Both the position numbers and the translations under genes were made by a program. Shown one piece after another: positions 5,553 to 13,318 of a stretch of 13,318 bases of DNA; the first letter of the stretch is position 1; the number at the start of each line of letters is the position of its first letter. Under the pieces are notes generated by a model. It searched no databases. It had not been told where the DNA came from and was given only the letters and a program-made list of their open reading frames with translations. This DNA comes from Cytophagales bacterium (GTDB lineage Bacteria; Bacteroidota; Bacteroidia; Cytophagales; Cyclobacteriaceae), in assembly GCA_003537495.1 (NCBI GenBank), contig DPSB01000378.1:1-13318 (forward strand). The letters run 5' to 3'.

Positions 5553-6839
5553 ATGGCTAAGAGCGCAGAATTAATTATAGACGGAAAATCATATACGTTT
5601 CCTATCGTAGAAGGGTCGGAAGGTGAACAAGGTATCGACATTGGCAACCTTCTCGAACAAACCGGAGCCGTAACCCTCGACTTCGGATATAAAAATACCG
5701 GAGCTACCAAAAGCGCTATCACCTTTCTGGATGGCGACAAAGGTATTCTTCGCTACCGCGGCTATTCCATTGAAGACCTGGCTGCCAAGTCTAACTTTTT
5801 GGAAGTTTCTTACCTGTTGATTTTTGGGGACTTACCAAGTACCGAACAACTTGCCAAATTTTCTAATGATATTAAGAACCACACCATGGTGCATGAAGAC
5901 ATTAAGAAAATTCTGGATGGCTTTCCTTCTACTTCGCACCCCATGGGCGTGCTGGCTTCTTTGTTCTGTGCACAAACTGCCTTCTACCCAGAGTCATTAG
6001 ATCCTAACCGCTCATCAGAGGGTGTTTACCTCAGCATTGTACGCTCGCTGGCCAAAATGCCAACCTTTGCTGCCTGGGCTTATAAAAATGCAGTCGGCCA
6101 TCCGGTTAACTATCCTGACAACACACTTAACTACTGCTCACGTTTCCTTAAAATGATGTTTGCCCTTCCGGCCGATCATTATGAAGTGGATCCGGTAGTA
6201 TCCGATGCATTGGATAAACTTTTGATTTTGCATGCCGATCATGAACAGAATTGTTCAACTTCAACTGTACGGATTGTAGGCTCATCCAAAGCCAGTATTT
6301 ATTCATCCATCTCAGCGGGTATTAATGCCCTTTGGGGGCCGTTGCACGGTGGTGCCAACCAGGAAGTAATTTTAATGCTGGAACAAATTAAAAAAGATGG
6401 TGGCGATACCGATAAGTGGATTGCCAAGGCAAAAGATAAAAACGATCCGTTCCGCCTGATGGGCTTTGGCCACAGGGTTTATAAGAACTTCGACCCGCGT
6501 GCTAAAATTATTAAGAAAGCTGCTGACGATGTACTGGCTAAGTTGGGCGTTAATGACCCTACTTTGGAAATAGCCATGAAGCTGGAAGAGATTGCCTTGA
6601 AAGATCCATATTTTGTTGAACGTAAGCTTTATCCTAACGTAGATTTTTATTCCGGTATCATTTACCGTGCATTGGGTATTCCGGTGGATATGTTTACCGT
6701 AATGTTTGCCATTGGCCGTTTGCCGGGATGGATTGCCCAATGGAAAGAACTGCGCGAAAACAAAGAACCTATCGGCAGACCGCGCCAGATTTACACTGGC
6801 CAGAACCTGCGCGAGTACGTTCCGATTGCTAAACGCTAA
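5553..6839 (+). CDS. gltA: Citrate synthase (type II, GltA)
   Basis: A 428-residue citrate synthase, which condenses acetyl-CoA and oxaloacetate to citrate and CoA at the entry of the TCA cycle in the cytosol. The N-terminal beta-rich part (about 1-60) and length are those of the hexameric, Gram-negative type II enzymes. The catalytic residues are all visible: His265 in GPLHGGAN, His307 in FGHRVYKN and Asp364 in NVDFYSG. The oxaloacetate-binding His230 lies in LHADHEQNCSTSTVR. The signature FLDGDKGILRYRGYSIEDL spans residues 58-76. The N-terminal acidic insert (residues 19-30) is usual for Bacteroidota. The gene heads a same-strand run with ACBP, rsmE and ligA, although a hairpin lies between gltA and the ACBP gene. 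The start ATG is clear, with no Shine-Dalgarno. Confidence 0.97.
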   Translation: MAKSAELIIDGKSYTFPIVEGSEGEQGIDIGNLLEQTGAVTLDFGYKNTGATKSAITFLDGDKGILRYRGYSIEDLAAKSNFLEVSYLLIFGDLPSTEQLAKFSNDIKNHTMVHEDIKKILDGFPSTSHPMGVLASLFCAQTAFYPESLDPNRSSEGVYLSIVRSLAKMPTFAAWAYKNAVGHPVNYPDNTLNYCSRFLKMMFALPADHYEVDPVVSDALDKLLILHADHEQNCSTSTVRIVGSSKASIYSSISAGINALWGPLHGGANQEVILMLEQIKKDGGDTDKWIAKAKDKNDPFRLMGFGHRVYKNFDPRAKIIKKAADDVLAKLGVNDPTLEIAMKLEEIALKDPYFVERKLYPNVDFYSGIIYRALGIPVDMFTVMFAIGRLPGWIAQWKELRENKEPIGRPRQIYTGQNLREYVPIAKR

Positions 6840-6862
6840 TTAATTTTTAGAAATACATTCTG

Positions 6863-6894
6863 AAGGCTGGATGTATGTCCGGCCTTTACTTTTT
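6863..6894 (+). terminator. Possible terminator or attenuator between gltA and the ACBP gene
   Basis: AAGGCTGG (6863-6870) pairs with CCGGCCTT (6879-6886), an 8-bp stem with one G-U pair and an 8-nt loop. It is followed by the T-rich TTTACTTTTT ending at 6894. It begins 24 bp after the gltA stop. It may end the gltA transcript fully or in part; the ACBP gene begins only 15 bp later, without an obvious promoter between them. Confidence 0.6.
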
Positions 6895-6909
6895 AAACCC
6901 AATCTAAAC

Positions 6910-7173
6910 ATGGCACTTATCGATGATTTTAATGCGGCCGTAACCCGCTCGAAAGAATTAACCAAACGACCTTCCAACGAAGAGTTACTGGATTTGTACG
7001 CCCTCTTCAAACAAGCTACTGAAGGCGATGTTGCCGGAGAACGTCCGGGTGGATTCGACTTTAAAGGCATCGCCAAGTTCGATGCGTGGGCATCCCGCAA
7101 AGGCACCGGTAAAGAACAAGCCATGCAACAATACATCGATCTGGTTGCCAACCTGCATCAAAACTACGCGTAG
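6910..7173 (+). CDS. Acyl-CoA-binding protein (ACBP family)
   Basis: An 87-residue protein that covers the whole ACBP domain and nothing else. It shows the family core LYALFKQATEGD (residues 29-40), the RPGGFDFKGIAKFDAW segment (45-60) with the conserved Tyr30, Lys34, Lys52 and Lys56 that bind the CoA moiety, and AMQQYIDLV (71-79) in the last helix. ACBPs are four-helix bundles that bind medium- and long-chain acyl-CoA in the cytosol, buffering and shuttling it. They are universal in eukaryotes but patchy in bacteria. I chose the ATG at 6910 (MALIDDFNAA) because an upstream in-frame ATG at 6871 lies in the loop of the preceding hairpin and would add residues not expected in the family. The stop is 2 bp before the rsmE start, so the two are probably translated together. 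Confidence 0.93.
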   Translation: MALIDDFNAAVTRSKELTKRPSNEELLDLYALFKQATEGDVAGERPGGFDFKGIAKFDAWASRKGTGKEQAMQQYIDLVANLHQNYA

Positions 7174-7175
7174 GT

Positions 7176-7871
7176 TTGAACCAGTTCTACCAGCCGGAAA
7201 TCCCCAAAGGAGTACATCATCTCGATGAAGATGAATCGCGCCACGCAATAAAAGTATTGCGCATGCAGGTTGGCGAAGCACTGCATGTAACAGATGGATG
7301 CGGTAACTTTTACAAAGCCACTGTGGCAGTTGCCGATGCCCGCAAATGTTCATTCACCATTCATGAAACCATTACCGCTCCACCCCGCTCTTTCAATATT
7401 GGGTTAGCCATCGCGCCAACTAAAAACATCGACCGGATGGAGTGGCTGGTCGAAAAAGCAGTTGAAGTGGGCGTGGAAGAAATTCATTTCATGCTTTGCC
7501 AGAACAGCGAGCGCAAAACAATCAATCGCGAGCGACTCTTAAAGATCGCTGTAAGTGCAATGAAACAATCCGGCCAATATCGGCTTCCACTATTGCATGA
7601 TATAAAGCCTTTCGCAGGGATTGTGGCTGGCAAGGCTAACCAAAAATTTATTTGCTATGTGGATTCAACCAATCCAAACTTGCTAAAGACGCAAGCCAAA
7701 CCCAATCAACATTATTTGGTATTGATTGGTCCAGAAGGAGATTTCAGACCTGCTGAGTTGGAACTGGCGTTACAAAACGGTTTTTCCAAAGTGAGCCTCG
7801 GCCCTACCCGGTTGCGCACCGAAACTGCCGCATTGGTTGCTTGCCAAACGCTCAATTTCATTAATTTGTAA
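7176..7871 (+). CDS. rsmE: 16S rRNA (uracil1498-N3)-methyltransferase RsmE
   Basis: A 231-residue RsmE, which uses S-adenosylmethionine to methylate N3 of U1498 in 16S rRNA near the decoding centre. The N-terminal PUA-like RNA-binding domain (about 1-70) includes DEDESRHAIKVLRM (residues 17-30). The SPOUT methyltransferase domain (about 72-231) has EKAVEVGV (93-100), the SAM-loop motif IGPEGDF (184-190) and LGPTRLRTETA (208-218) of the trefoil knot. Length is normal for the family. The start codon is TTG at 7176, two bases after the ACBP stop; the encoded NQFYQPEI matches the usual RsmE N-terminus and no ATG or GTG is available near it. The short gap suggests translational coupling with the ACBP gene. 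Confidence 0.95.
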   Translation: MNQFYQPEIPKGVHHLDEDESRHAIKVLRMQVGEALHVTDGCGNFYKATVAVADARKCSFTIHETITAPPRSFNIGLAIAPTKNIDRMEWLVEKAVEVGVEEIHFMLCQNSERKTINRERLLKIAVSAMKQSGQYRLPLLHDIKPFAGIVAGKANQKFICYVDSTNPNLLKTQAKPNQHYLVLIGPEGDFRPAELELALQNGFSKVSLGPTRLRTETAALVACQTLNFINL

Positions 7872-9899
<2,028 letters not shown>

Positions 9900-9948
9900 C
9901 TTCCAATCAAAATTTCAATCGAACATTATACTTTAGTAGCTTTCGGCC

Positions 9949-10458
9949 ATGTTTAAAATGAATTTTCTGCAAATGCGTACCGACAGTGCGCTCAAGAAAA
10001 ATAAAACCCAACGCAGCAGCAAACCCTACAAGCAAGCTGCTACCGTGGGTATTCTTTTTACAGTAGAAGACAAGCAAAAACATCTTGATATAAAAGAGTT
10101 TATTCAACACCTGGAACAGGATGGAAAAAAAGTTCAGGTGCTGGAATACTTGCCTGAGAAAAAGGAGAACTATGAGTTTAAGTTTGATTTTTTTACTACC
10201 AAGGAATTATCCTTTTGGGGAACACTTGATTCGCCTATTGTTGAAAAATTTATTGACACACCATTCGATTACTTGTTTAATATTGACAAGCAACCGCATC
10301 CGCTCATTCTGCACTTATTGGCCCGCAGCAAAGCACATTGCCGCATAGGCCGCTATGCACAGGAAGGGGAAACTTACTTTGAGATGATGATTGAACAGAA
10401 TGGTACCAACAAAGGACTGATTGAAACAATGTATAATTACACCAAACAACTGCGATGA
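9949..10458 (+). CDS. Conserved Bacteroidota protein, probable DUF6913 family
   Basis: A 169-residue protein without a recognised catalytic motif. The first 30 residues are basic and probably flexible. From about 31 an alternating strand/helix pattern begins (ATVGILFTVEDK, then KKVQVLEYLPEK, then LSFWGTLDSPIVEKFIDTPFDYLFNID), suggesting an alpha/beta fold. There is no signal peptide or membrane segment. I tentatively place it in DUF6913, a Bacteroidota family I associate from memory with the ligA-dapA neighbourhood; that assignment needs a profile search. The last four bases overlap the dapA start (ATGA at 10455-10458), so the two genes are probably translationally coupled. The start could be 9949 or the in-frame ATG at 9958. 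The 49-bp gap after ligA holds a weak TATACTTTA box near 9927 that might be a promoter. Confidence 0.75.
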   Translation: MFKMNFLQMRTDSALKKNKTQRSSKPYKQAATVGILFTVEDKQKHLDIKEFIQHLEQDGKKVQVLEYLPEKKENYEFKFDFFTTKELSFWGTLDSPIVEKFIDTPFDYLFNIDKQPHPLILHLLARSKAHCRIGRYAQEGETYFEMMIEQNGTNKGLIETMYNYTKQLR

Positions 10459-11318
10459 AGAATTTGATGGGCACGGGTGTAGCGCTGGTTACTCCTATGC
10501 ATGAAGACGGCTCGATTGATTACAGAGGACTTAAGAAATTATTGTTGCATACCGGCAAGGCGGTGGATTACTATGTGGTAATGGGCACTACCGGTGAATC
10601 GGCTACGCTAAGTAAGAAAGAAAAACAAGCCGTGCTGGATTTTGTTTTGAAGAACAACAGCCGCAATCTTCCCGTAGTTTATGGTATTGGCGGCAACAAT
10701 ACCCAAAGTGTGCTAGAGGAAATCATTGATACAGACCTGAACGGTGTAGCGGCAATTTTATCAGTAAGCCCGTATTATAACAAACCTTCGCAGGAAGGAA
10801 TCTATCAGCATTTTAAAGCAGTGGCTCGGGTATCGCCCGTGCCAGTAATACTTTATAATGTACCCGGTCGCACGGCTTCTAACCTAACTGCTGAAACAAC
10901 CTTAAGGCTGGCTCAACTTGATAACATTATTGGTATTAAAGAAGCCTCAGGTAATCTGGAGCAATGCATGAAAATCGCGAAAGAGAAACCAAAAGACTTT
11001 ATGCTGATTTCGGGTGATGATATGCTTACACTCGCCTTGTATGCTACTGGTGCAGTAGGTGTAATCTCCGTATTAGCCAATGCTTACCCGGTGGTATTTA
11101 AGAAACTGAAAGAATTAGCATTGACTGGTAAACTTGCGGCCGCGCAAAAAGAGCAATTCAAATTACTGGACATCAACGGACCGATGTACGAAGAAGGAAA
11201 CCCTGTAGGAGTTAAATACTTGCTGAGCTTATTGGGCATCTGTCAACCCCATGTTCGGATGCCCTTGGTTAATCCTTCAGAAAGTCTTAAGAAGAAGATT
11301 GAAGCCGCGAGATTGTAA
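10455..11318 (+). CDS. dapA: 4-hydroxy-tetrahydrodipicolinate synthase DapA
   Basis: A 287-residue DapA, the first dedicated enzyme of the diaminopimelate/lysine pathway, which condenses pyruvate with aspartate semialdehyde in the cytosol. The TIM-barrel signatures are complete: GTTGES (44-49) with Thr45/Thr46; SPYYNKPSQEGIYQHF (105-120); YNVPGRT (134-140) with Tyr134 and Arg139; and the Schiff-base Lys162 in IIGIKEASG. GVISVLAN (202-209) is the usual strand near the active site. These residues distinguish it from N-acetylneuraminate lyase and other aldolase relatives. The ATG overlaps the stop of the preceding small gene (ATGA). It is the last gene of the plus-strand run and is followed by a strong hairpin. 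The product feeds peptidoglycan precursors and lysine. Confidence 0.96.
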   Translation: MKNLMGTGVALVTPMHEDGSIDYRGLKKLLLHTGKAVDYYVVMGTTGESATLSKKEKQAVLDFVLKNNSRNLPVVYGIGGNNTQSVLEEIIDTDLNGVAAILSVSPYYNKPSQEGIYQHFKAVARVSPVPVILYNVPGRTASNLTAETTLRLAQLDNIIGIKEASGNLEQCMKIAKEKPKDFMLISGDDMLTLALYATGAVGVISVLANAYPVVFKKLKELALTGKLAAAQKEQFKLLDINGPMYEEGNPVGVKYLLSLLGICQPHVRMPLVNPSESLKKKIEAARL

Positions 11319-11339
11319 CTTACAAGGCTCTATAAACAA

Positions 11340-11370
11340 AAGAGGCTGAATCAATGATTCAGCCTCTTCT
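11340..11370. terminator. Bidirectional terminator between dapA and the Hc1-like gene
   Basis: A perfect 13-bp inverted repeat (11340-11352 with 11356-11368, core GAGGCTGAATC/GATTCAGCCTC) has a 3-nt loop. It lies 22 bp after the dapA stop and 25 bp beyond the stop of the convergent gene. T-rich sequence follows it on the plus strand (TCTTTAT) and, more strongly, on the minus strand (TTTTGTTTA), so it can serve both genes. Confidence 0.8.
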
Positions 11371-11392
11371 TTATCTCGAAAGTCAATCAAGA

Positions 11393-11578
11393 TTATTGAC
11401 CACCTTCTTTATTCTTTAATTCCTGCACTTCCTGACGGATGGCCTGAGCTGCATTTTTAAGGTCTTGCATACCTTTACGGATACGGGTTCCGGCAGCGCT
11501 ATTTCCCTTATTGTAGAACTTATCTGCATCGCCTTCTAATGATGCTATGATGGTCTTTAGTTCTTCAAATTTTTTCAT
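11393..11578 (-). CDS. Small histone H1-like protein (Hc1 type)
   Basis: A 61-residue, largely helical protein, MKKFEELKTIIASLEGDADK at its start. The central NKGNSAAGTRIRKGMQDLKNAA (about residues 23-44) contains the GNxAAGTRxRKxxQxLKN pattern of the small Bacteroidota proteins placed in the Hc1 histone H1 family. It corresponds to the globular N-terminal half of chlamydial Hc1 but lacks the Lys-rich tail; it ends with NKEGGQ. Members are thought to bind DNA or help organise the nucleoid, a role mostly extrapolated from Chlamydia. The gene is convergent with dapA, with which it shares a terminator, and lies 87 bp downstream of the oxoamine synthase gene. Length equals that of the usual Bacteroidota members, so it is not a fragment. 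No clear promoter was identified. Confidence 0.8.
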   Translation of the reverse strand: MKKFEELKTIIASLEGDADKFYNKGNSAAGTRIRKGMQDLKNAAQAIRQEVQELKNKEGGQ

Positions 11579-11615
11579 TTTATGGATGTTTAGATGTTAA
11601 AATTTTTGAATTCGT

Positions 11616-11658
11616 AAGGCTAATTTAAGCAAAAGCCTTTAAAAACAAGCCAAAAGGC
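11616..11658 (-). other. Competing hairpins upstream of the Hc1-like gene
   Basis: The segment around 11634-11640 (AGCCTTT on the plus strand) can pair either with AAGGCT at 11616-11621 (6 bp, 12-nt loop) or with AAAGGC at 11653-11658 (6 bp, 12-nt loop). On the minus strand the second hairpin is followed by TTTTG, so it may weakly end the oxoamine synthase transcript while the first would relieve it. The stems are short and the idea is tentative. Confidence 0.25.
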
Positions 11659-11665
11659 CATCTTT

Positions 11666-12919
11666 TTAGACCTTAGTAACTGATACCAGTGCTTCTTCCT
11701 TGTAAAAACCGCTGTCAAGCTTCGTTTTTAGCGCAGAAAACGCGTTCAGGGTCTCTTCCACATCGGCCAGCGTATGGGCCGCGGTGGGGATAATTCTGAA
11801 CATAATTACGTCTTTAGGCACCACCGGGTAGATAACAACCGAGCAGAAAATGCCATAATTCTCGCGCAAATCCATCGACATATTAGCTGCCTCACCAACC
11901 CCGCCTTTGAATAGCACCGGAGTAGGTGGTGTTTGAGTTGGGTTGATACTAAACCCACGATCTTTTAAACCAGATTTAATGGCGGCCATAATCTTCTTCA
12001 GATCCGCACGCAATTCCGGATGTTTCTTCACCAACTCTAATCGCTTCAATCCACCAATTACCAACGGCATCGGTAACGACTTGGCATAAATCTGTGAACG
12101 TACACTGTAGCGCAAAAACTTCAGGATCTTTTTATCGCCAGCTACAAATGCACCAATGCTGGCCATTGATTTGGCAAACGTTGAGAAGTATAAATCAATC
12201 TGATCTTGCACGCCTTGCTCCTCGCCTACACCGGCACCGGTAGCACCCATGGTTCCAAAGCCGTGCGCATCATCAACAAACAAACGGAAATTGAATTTCT
12301 TCTTCAGTTCAACAATTCCTTTCAGGTCGCCCATGTTACCCGACATCCCAAAAACACCTTCGGTAATTACCAGAATACCACCACCGGTTTCGTTGGCTAA
12401 TTTGGTAGCCCGCTGAAGTTGCTTTTCCAGGTTTTCCATGTTGTTGTGCGGGTACACAAAACGCTTACCCATGTGCAGGCGAACACCATCAATAATACAG
12501 GCGTGCGATTCGCTATCGTACACAATCACATCTTTGCGATCTACAATTGCATCGATAATAGAAAGTACTCCCTGATAGCCATAGTTCAATAACATGGCAT
12601 CCTCCTTCTGTACGAAAGCAGCAAGTTGTTTTTCAAGTTCAAGATGATGTACGGAGTTACCCGACATCATGCGTGCACCCATAGGCGAAGCAAGGCCGTA
12701 TTGAGCAGCCGAATCAGCATCGGCCTTTCTTACTTCGGGGTGGTTGGCTAATCCGAGGTAGTTATTCAAACTCCAGTTCAAAACGGTTTTACCGTTGAAC
12801 TTCATGCGCGGACCAATTTCGCCTTCCAACTTGGGGAAAAAGAAATAGTCATCGGGCAGGTGTGAGTATTTGGCCAGCGGACCGGCCTCCATTTTCAGCT
12901 TGTCAAATAAATCGACCAT
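11666..12919 (-). CDS. PLP-dependent alpha-oxoamine synthase family enzyme
   Basis: A 417-residue fold-type I PLP enzyme of the alpha-oxoamine synthase group (serine palmitoyltransferase, KBL, BioF, ALAS), which couples an amino acid to an acyl thioester with loss of CO2 or, for KBL, the reverse type of reaction. With numbering from the chosen start, SHACIIDG (138-145) carries the His that stacks on PLP, DDAHGFG (216-222) the cofactor Asp and His, and TFAKSMASIG (247-256) the Schiff-base Lys250. The N-terminal FFFPKLEGEIGPRMKFNGK and the WSLNNYLGL motif are typical of a Bacteroidota subgroup distinct from known SPT. I prefer the ATG at 12919 (MVDLFDKLK) to an upstream one at 13084, because the additional 55 residues look noncoding and cover the probable promoter. 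No bio or sphingolipid genes flank it, so the substrates stay open. Confidence 0.85.
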   Translation of the reverse strand: MVDLFDKLKMEAGPLAKYSHLPDDYFFFPKLEGEIGPRMKFNGKTVLNWSLNNYLGLANHPEVRKADADSAAQYGLASPMGARMMSGNSVHHLELEKQLAAFVQKEDAMLLNYGYQGVLSIIDAIVDRKDVIVYDSESHACIIDGVRLHMGKRFVYPHNNMENLEKQLQRATKLANETGGGILVITEGVFGMSGNMGDLKGIVELKKKFNFRLFVDDAHGFGTMGATGAGVGEEQGVQDQIDLYFSTFAKSMASIGAFVAGDKKILKFLRYSVRSQIYAKSLPMPLVIGGLKRLELVKKHPELRADLKKIMAAIKSGLKDRGFSINPTQTPPTPVLFKGGVGEAANMSMDLRENYGIFCSVVIYPVVPKDVIMFRIIPTAAHTLADVEETLNAFSALKTKLDSGFYKEEALVSVTKV

Positions 12920-12993
12920 AGTAAGGTTTGAGTAAACGTAAGCACTTGGTTTTAAACTGTTTTGGTCAGACTTATCTGCGCCAAAATTCGCGG

Positions 12994-13026
12994 CAAAAAT
13001 AGAAAAATTAACAGATAGTTCATAAA
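12994..13026 (-). promoter_or_regulatory. Probable promoter of the oxoamine synthase gene
   Basis: On the minus strand TTTA (13026-13023) is followed after 21 bp by TATTTTTG (13001-12994), an exact TAnnTTTG match. Transcription would begin near 12987, leaving a leader of about 68 nt. A second partial box, TACGTTTA (12940-12933), lies too close to the ATG to be preferred. The promoter lies inside the longer reading frame, which supports the shorter start. Confidence 0.5.
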
Positions 13027-13118
13027 CGAGGGTAAAAGTGACTCCTTGAAAGGGAAAGGCATATGATTTCAAAAGCTCCGTCACTTAACCGAAGAGGATC
13101 TATCTGCTATTTTTTTGG

Positions 13119-13126
13119 TAAGTTTG
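13119..13126 (+). promoter_or_regulatory. Possible -7 box of the right-edge gene
   Basis: TAAGTTTG is an exact TAnnTTTG match 21 bp before the ATG at 13148. No convincing -33 TTTG is present 19-21 bp upstream, so support is limited to this box and its position in the 228-bp divergent region. Confidence 0.35.
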
Positions 13127-13147
13127 ACTAACAAATCTCAAAGTGTT

Positions 13148-13318
13148 ATGCTTGAAGATACCCGGAAAATACATCTGATTGAAGAACTACTTAAAGTGGA
13201 GGATAAAGTTATCCTTAAGGAAATAGAGACCATTCTGCAAAAATCTAAGGGGCGCAAGAAAGTTAAAGTATCGCCCAAGCAAAAGTTCTTACTGGAATTA
13301 AGAGAGTCTGTGAATGAA
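13148..13318 (+). CDS. Small charged protein, N-terminal part, candidate antitoxin
   Basis: An ATG at 13148 opens 57 codons that run off the right edge without a stop. The translation starts MLEDTRKIHLIEELLKVEDK and continues with an amphipathic, highly charged helical pattern (LKEIETILQKSKGRKKVKVSPKQKFLLELRESVNE). No signal peptide, membrane segment or enzyme motif is seen. Short helical proteins of this shape, with a leading L/I-rich helix and the phrase "ll..ed..vl..i..ll", are frequent in Bacteroidota as antitoxins placed before a RelE/ParE or PIN toxin gene, but the partner would lie outside the window, so this is a suggestion only. It is divergent from the oxoamine synthase gene. The frame is open further upstream, but no other ATG fits. 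Confidence 0.55.
   Translation, partial: MLEDTRKIHLIEELLKVEDKVILKEIETILQKSKGRKKVKVSPKQKFLLELRESVNE

Noticed and set aside
6372..6740. 122-codon minus-strand reading frame
   Set aside because: It lies wholly within gltA, whose frame has clear catalytic motifs.
6871..6909. Upstream in-frame ATG for the ACBP gene
   Set aside because: It lies in the loop of a hairpin and would add residues before a protein that already spans the full ACBP domain from 6910.
12920..13084. 55-residue N-terminal extension of the oxoamine synthase from an upstream ATG
   Set aside because: The added residues have no similarity to the family, the AT-rich DNA contains an exact TAnnTTTG promoter box, and the shorter start matches the conserved N-terminus.

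Overview
The window looks like an ordinary chromosomal segment of a member of the Bacteroidota, most likely of the Cytophagales type. The clues are: no clear Shine-Dalgarno sites before most genes; several upstream boxes of the Bacteroidota sigma type (TAnnTTTG/TAnnTTTA with a -33 TTTG-like element); a small Hc1-type histone H1 protein typical of this phylum; an ACBP, an SPFH protein and a CPBP protease of the kinds common there; and the ligA - small conserved protein - dapA order. No phage, transposon, CRISPR array, rRNA or tRNA was seen.

Region 1 (1-1930, minus strand) is a compact regulated cassette. A TetR-family repressor gene is followed by a hot-dog acyl-CoA thioesterase, a DinB-like DUF1572 protein and a ketopantoate-reductase-like gene that runs off the left edge. 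Two nearly identical 16-bp palindromes (TATACC-N4-GGTATA) lie upstream of tetR and upstream of the thioesterase, which argues for autoregulation plus control of the downstream genes by the same repressor.

Region 2 (2094-4555) holds a 611-residue secreted/membrane protein that joins a TPR-like N-terminal half to a CPBP intramembrane protease, transcribed on the minus strand. Divergent from it is a 115-residue Lys/Ala/Val-rich histone H1-tail-like protein with its own promoter and a strong intrinsic terminator.

Region 3 (4659-11370, plus strand) is a housekeeping run: an SPFH/prohibitin protein, citrate synthase, acyl-CoA-binding protein, RsmE (16S rRNA m3U1498 methyltransferase, TTG start), NAD-dependent DNA ligase, a small conserved protein probably of the DUF6913 family, and dihydrodipicolinate synthase (dapA). 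It ends in a 13-bp hairpin that probably serves as a bidirectional terminator.

Region 4 (11393-13318) has a small Hc1-type H1 protein and, upstream of it, a PLP-dependent alpha-oxoamine synthase of unassigned substrate (both minus strand). Divergent from these, a short gene that is cut off at the right edge may be a toxin-antitoxin antitoxin.

No clearly new multi-gene system is visible. The leads most worth following are the self-contained TetR regulon with paired operators, the occurrence of the two halves of a chlamydial-type H1 protein (globular Hc1 part and Lys-rich tail) as separate genes 7 kb apart, the TPR-CPBP fusion, and the unassigned alpha-oxoamine synthase.
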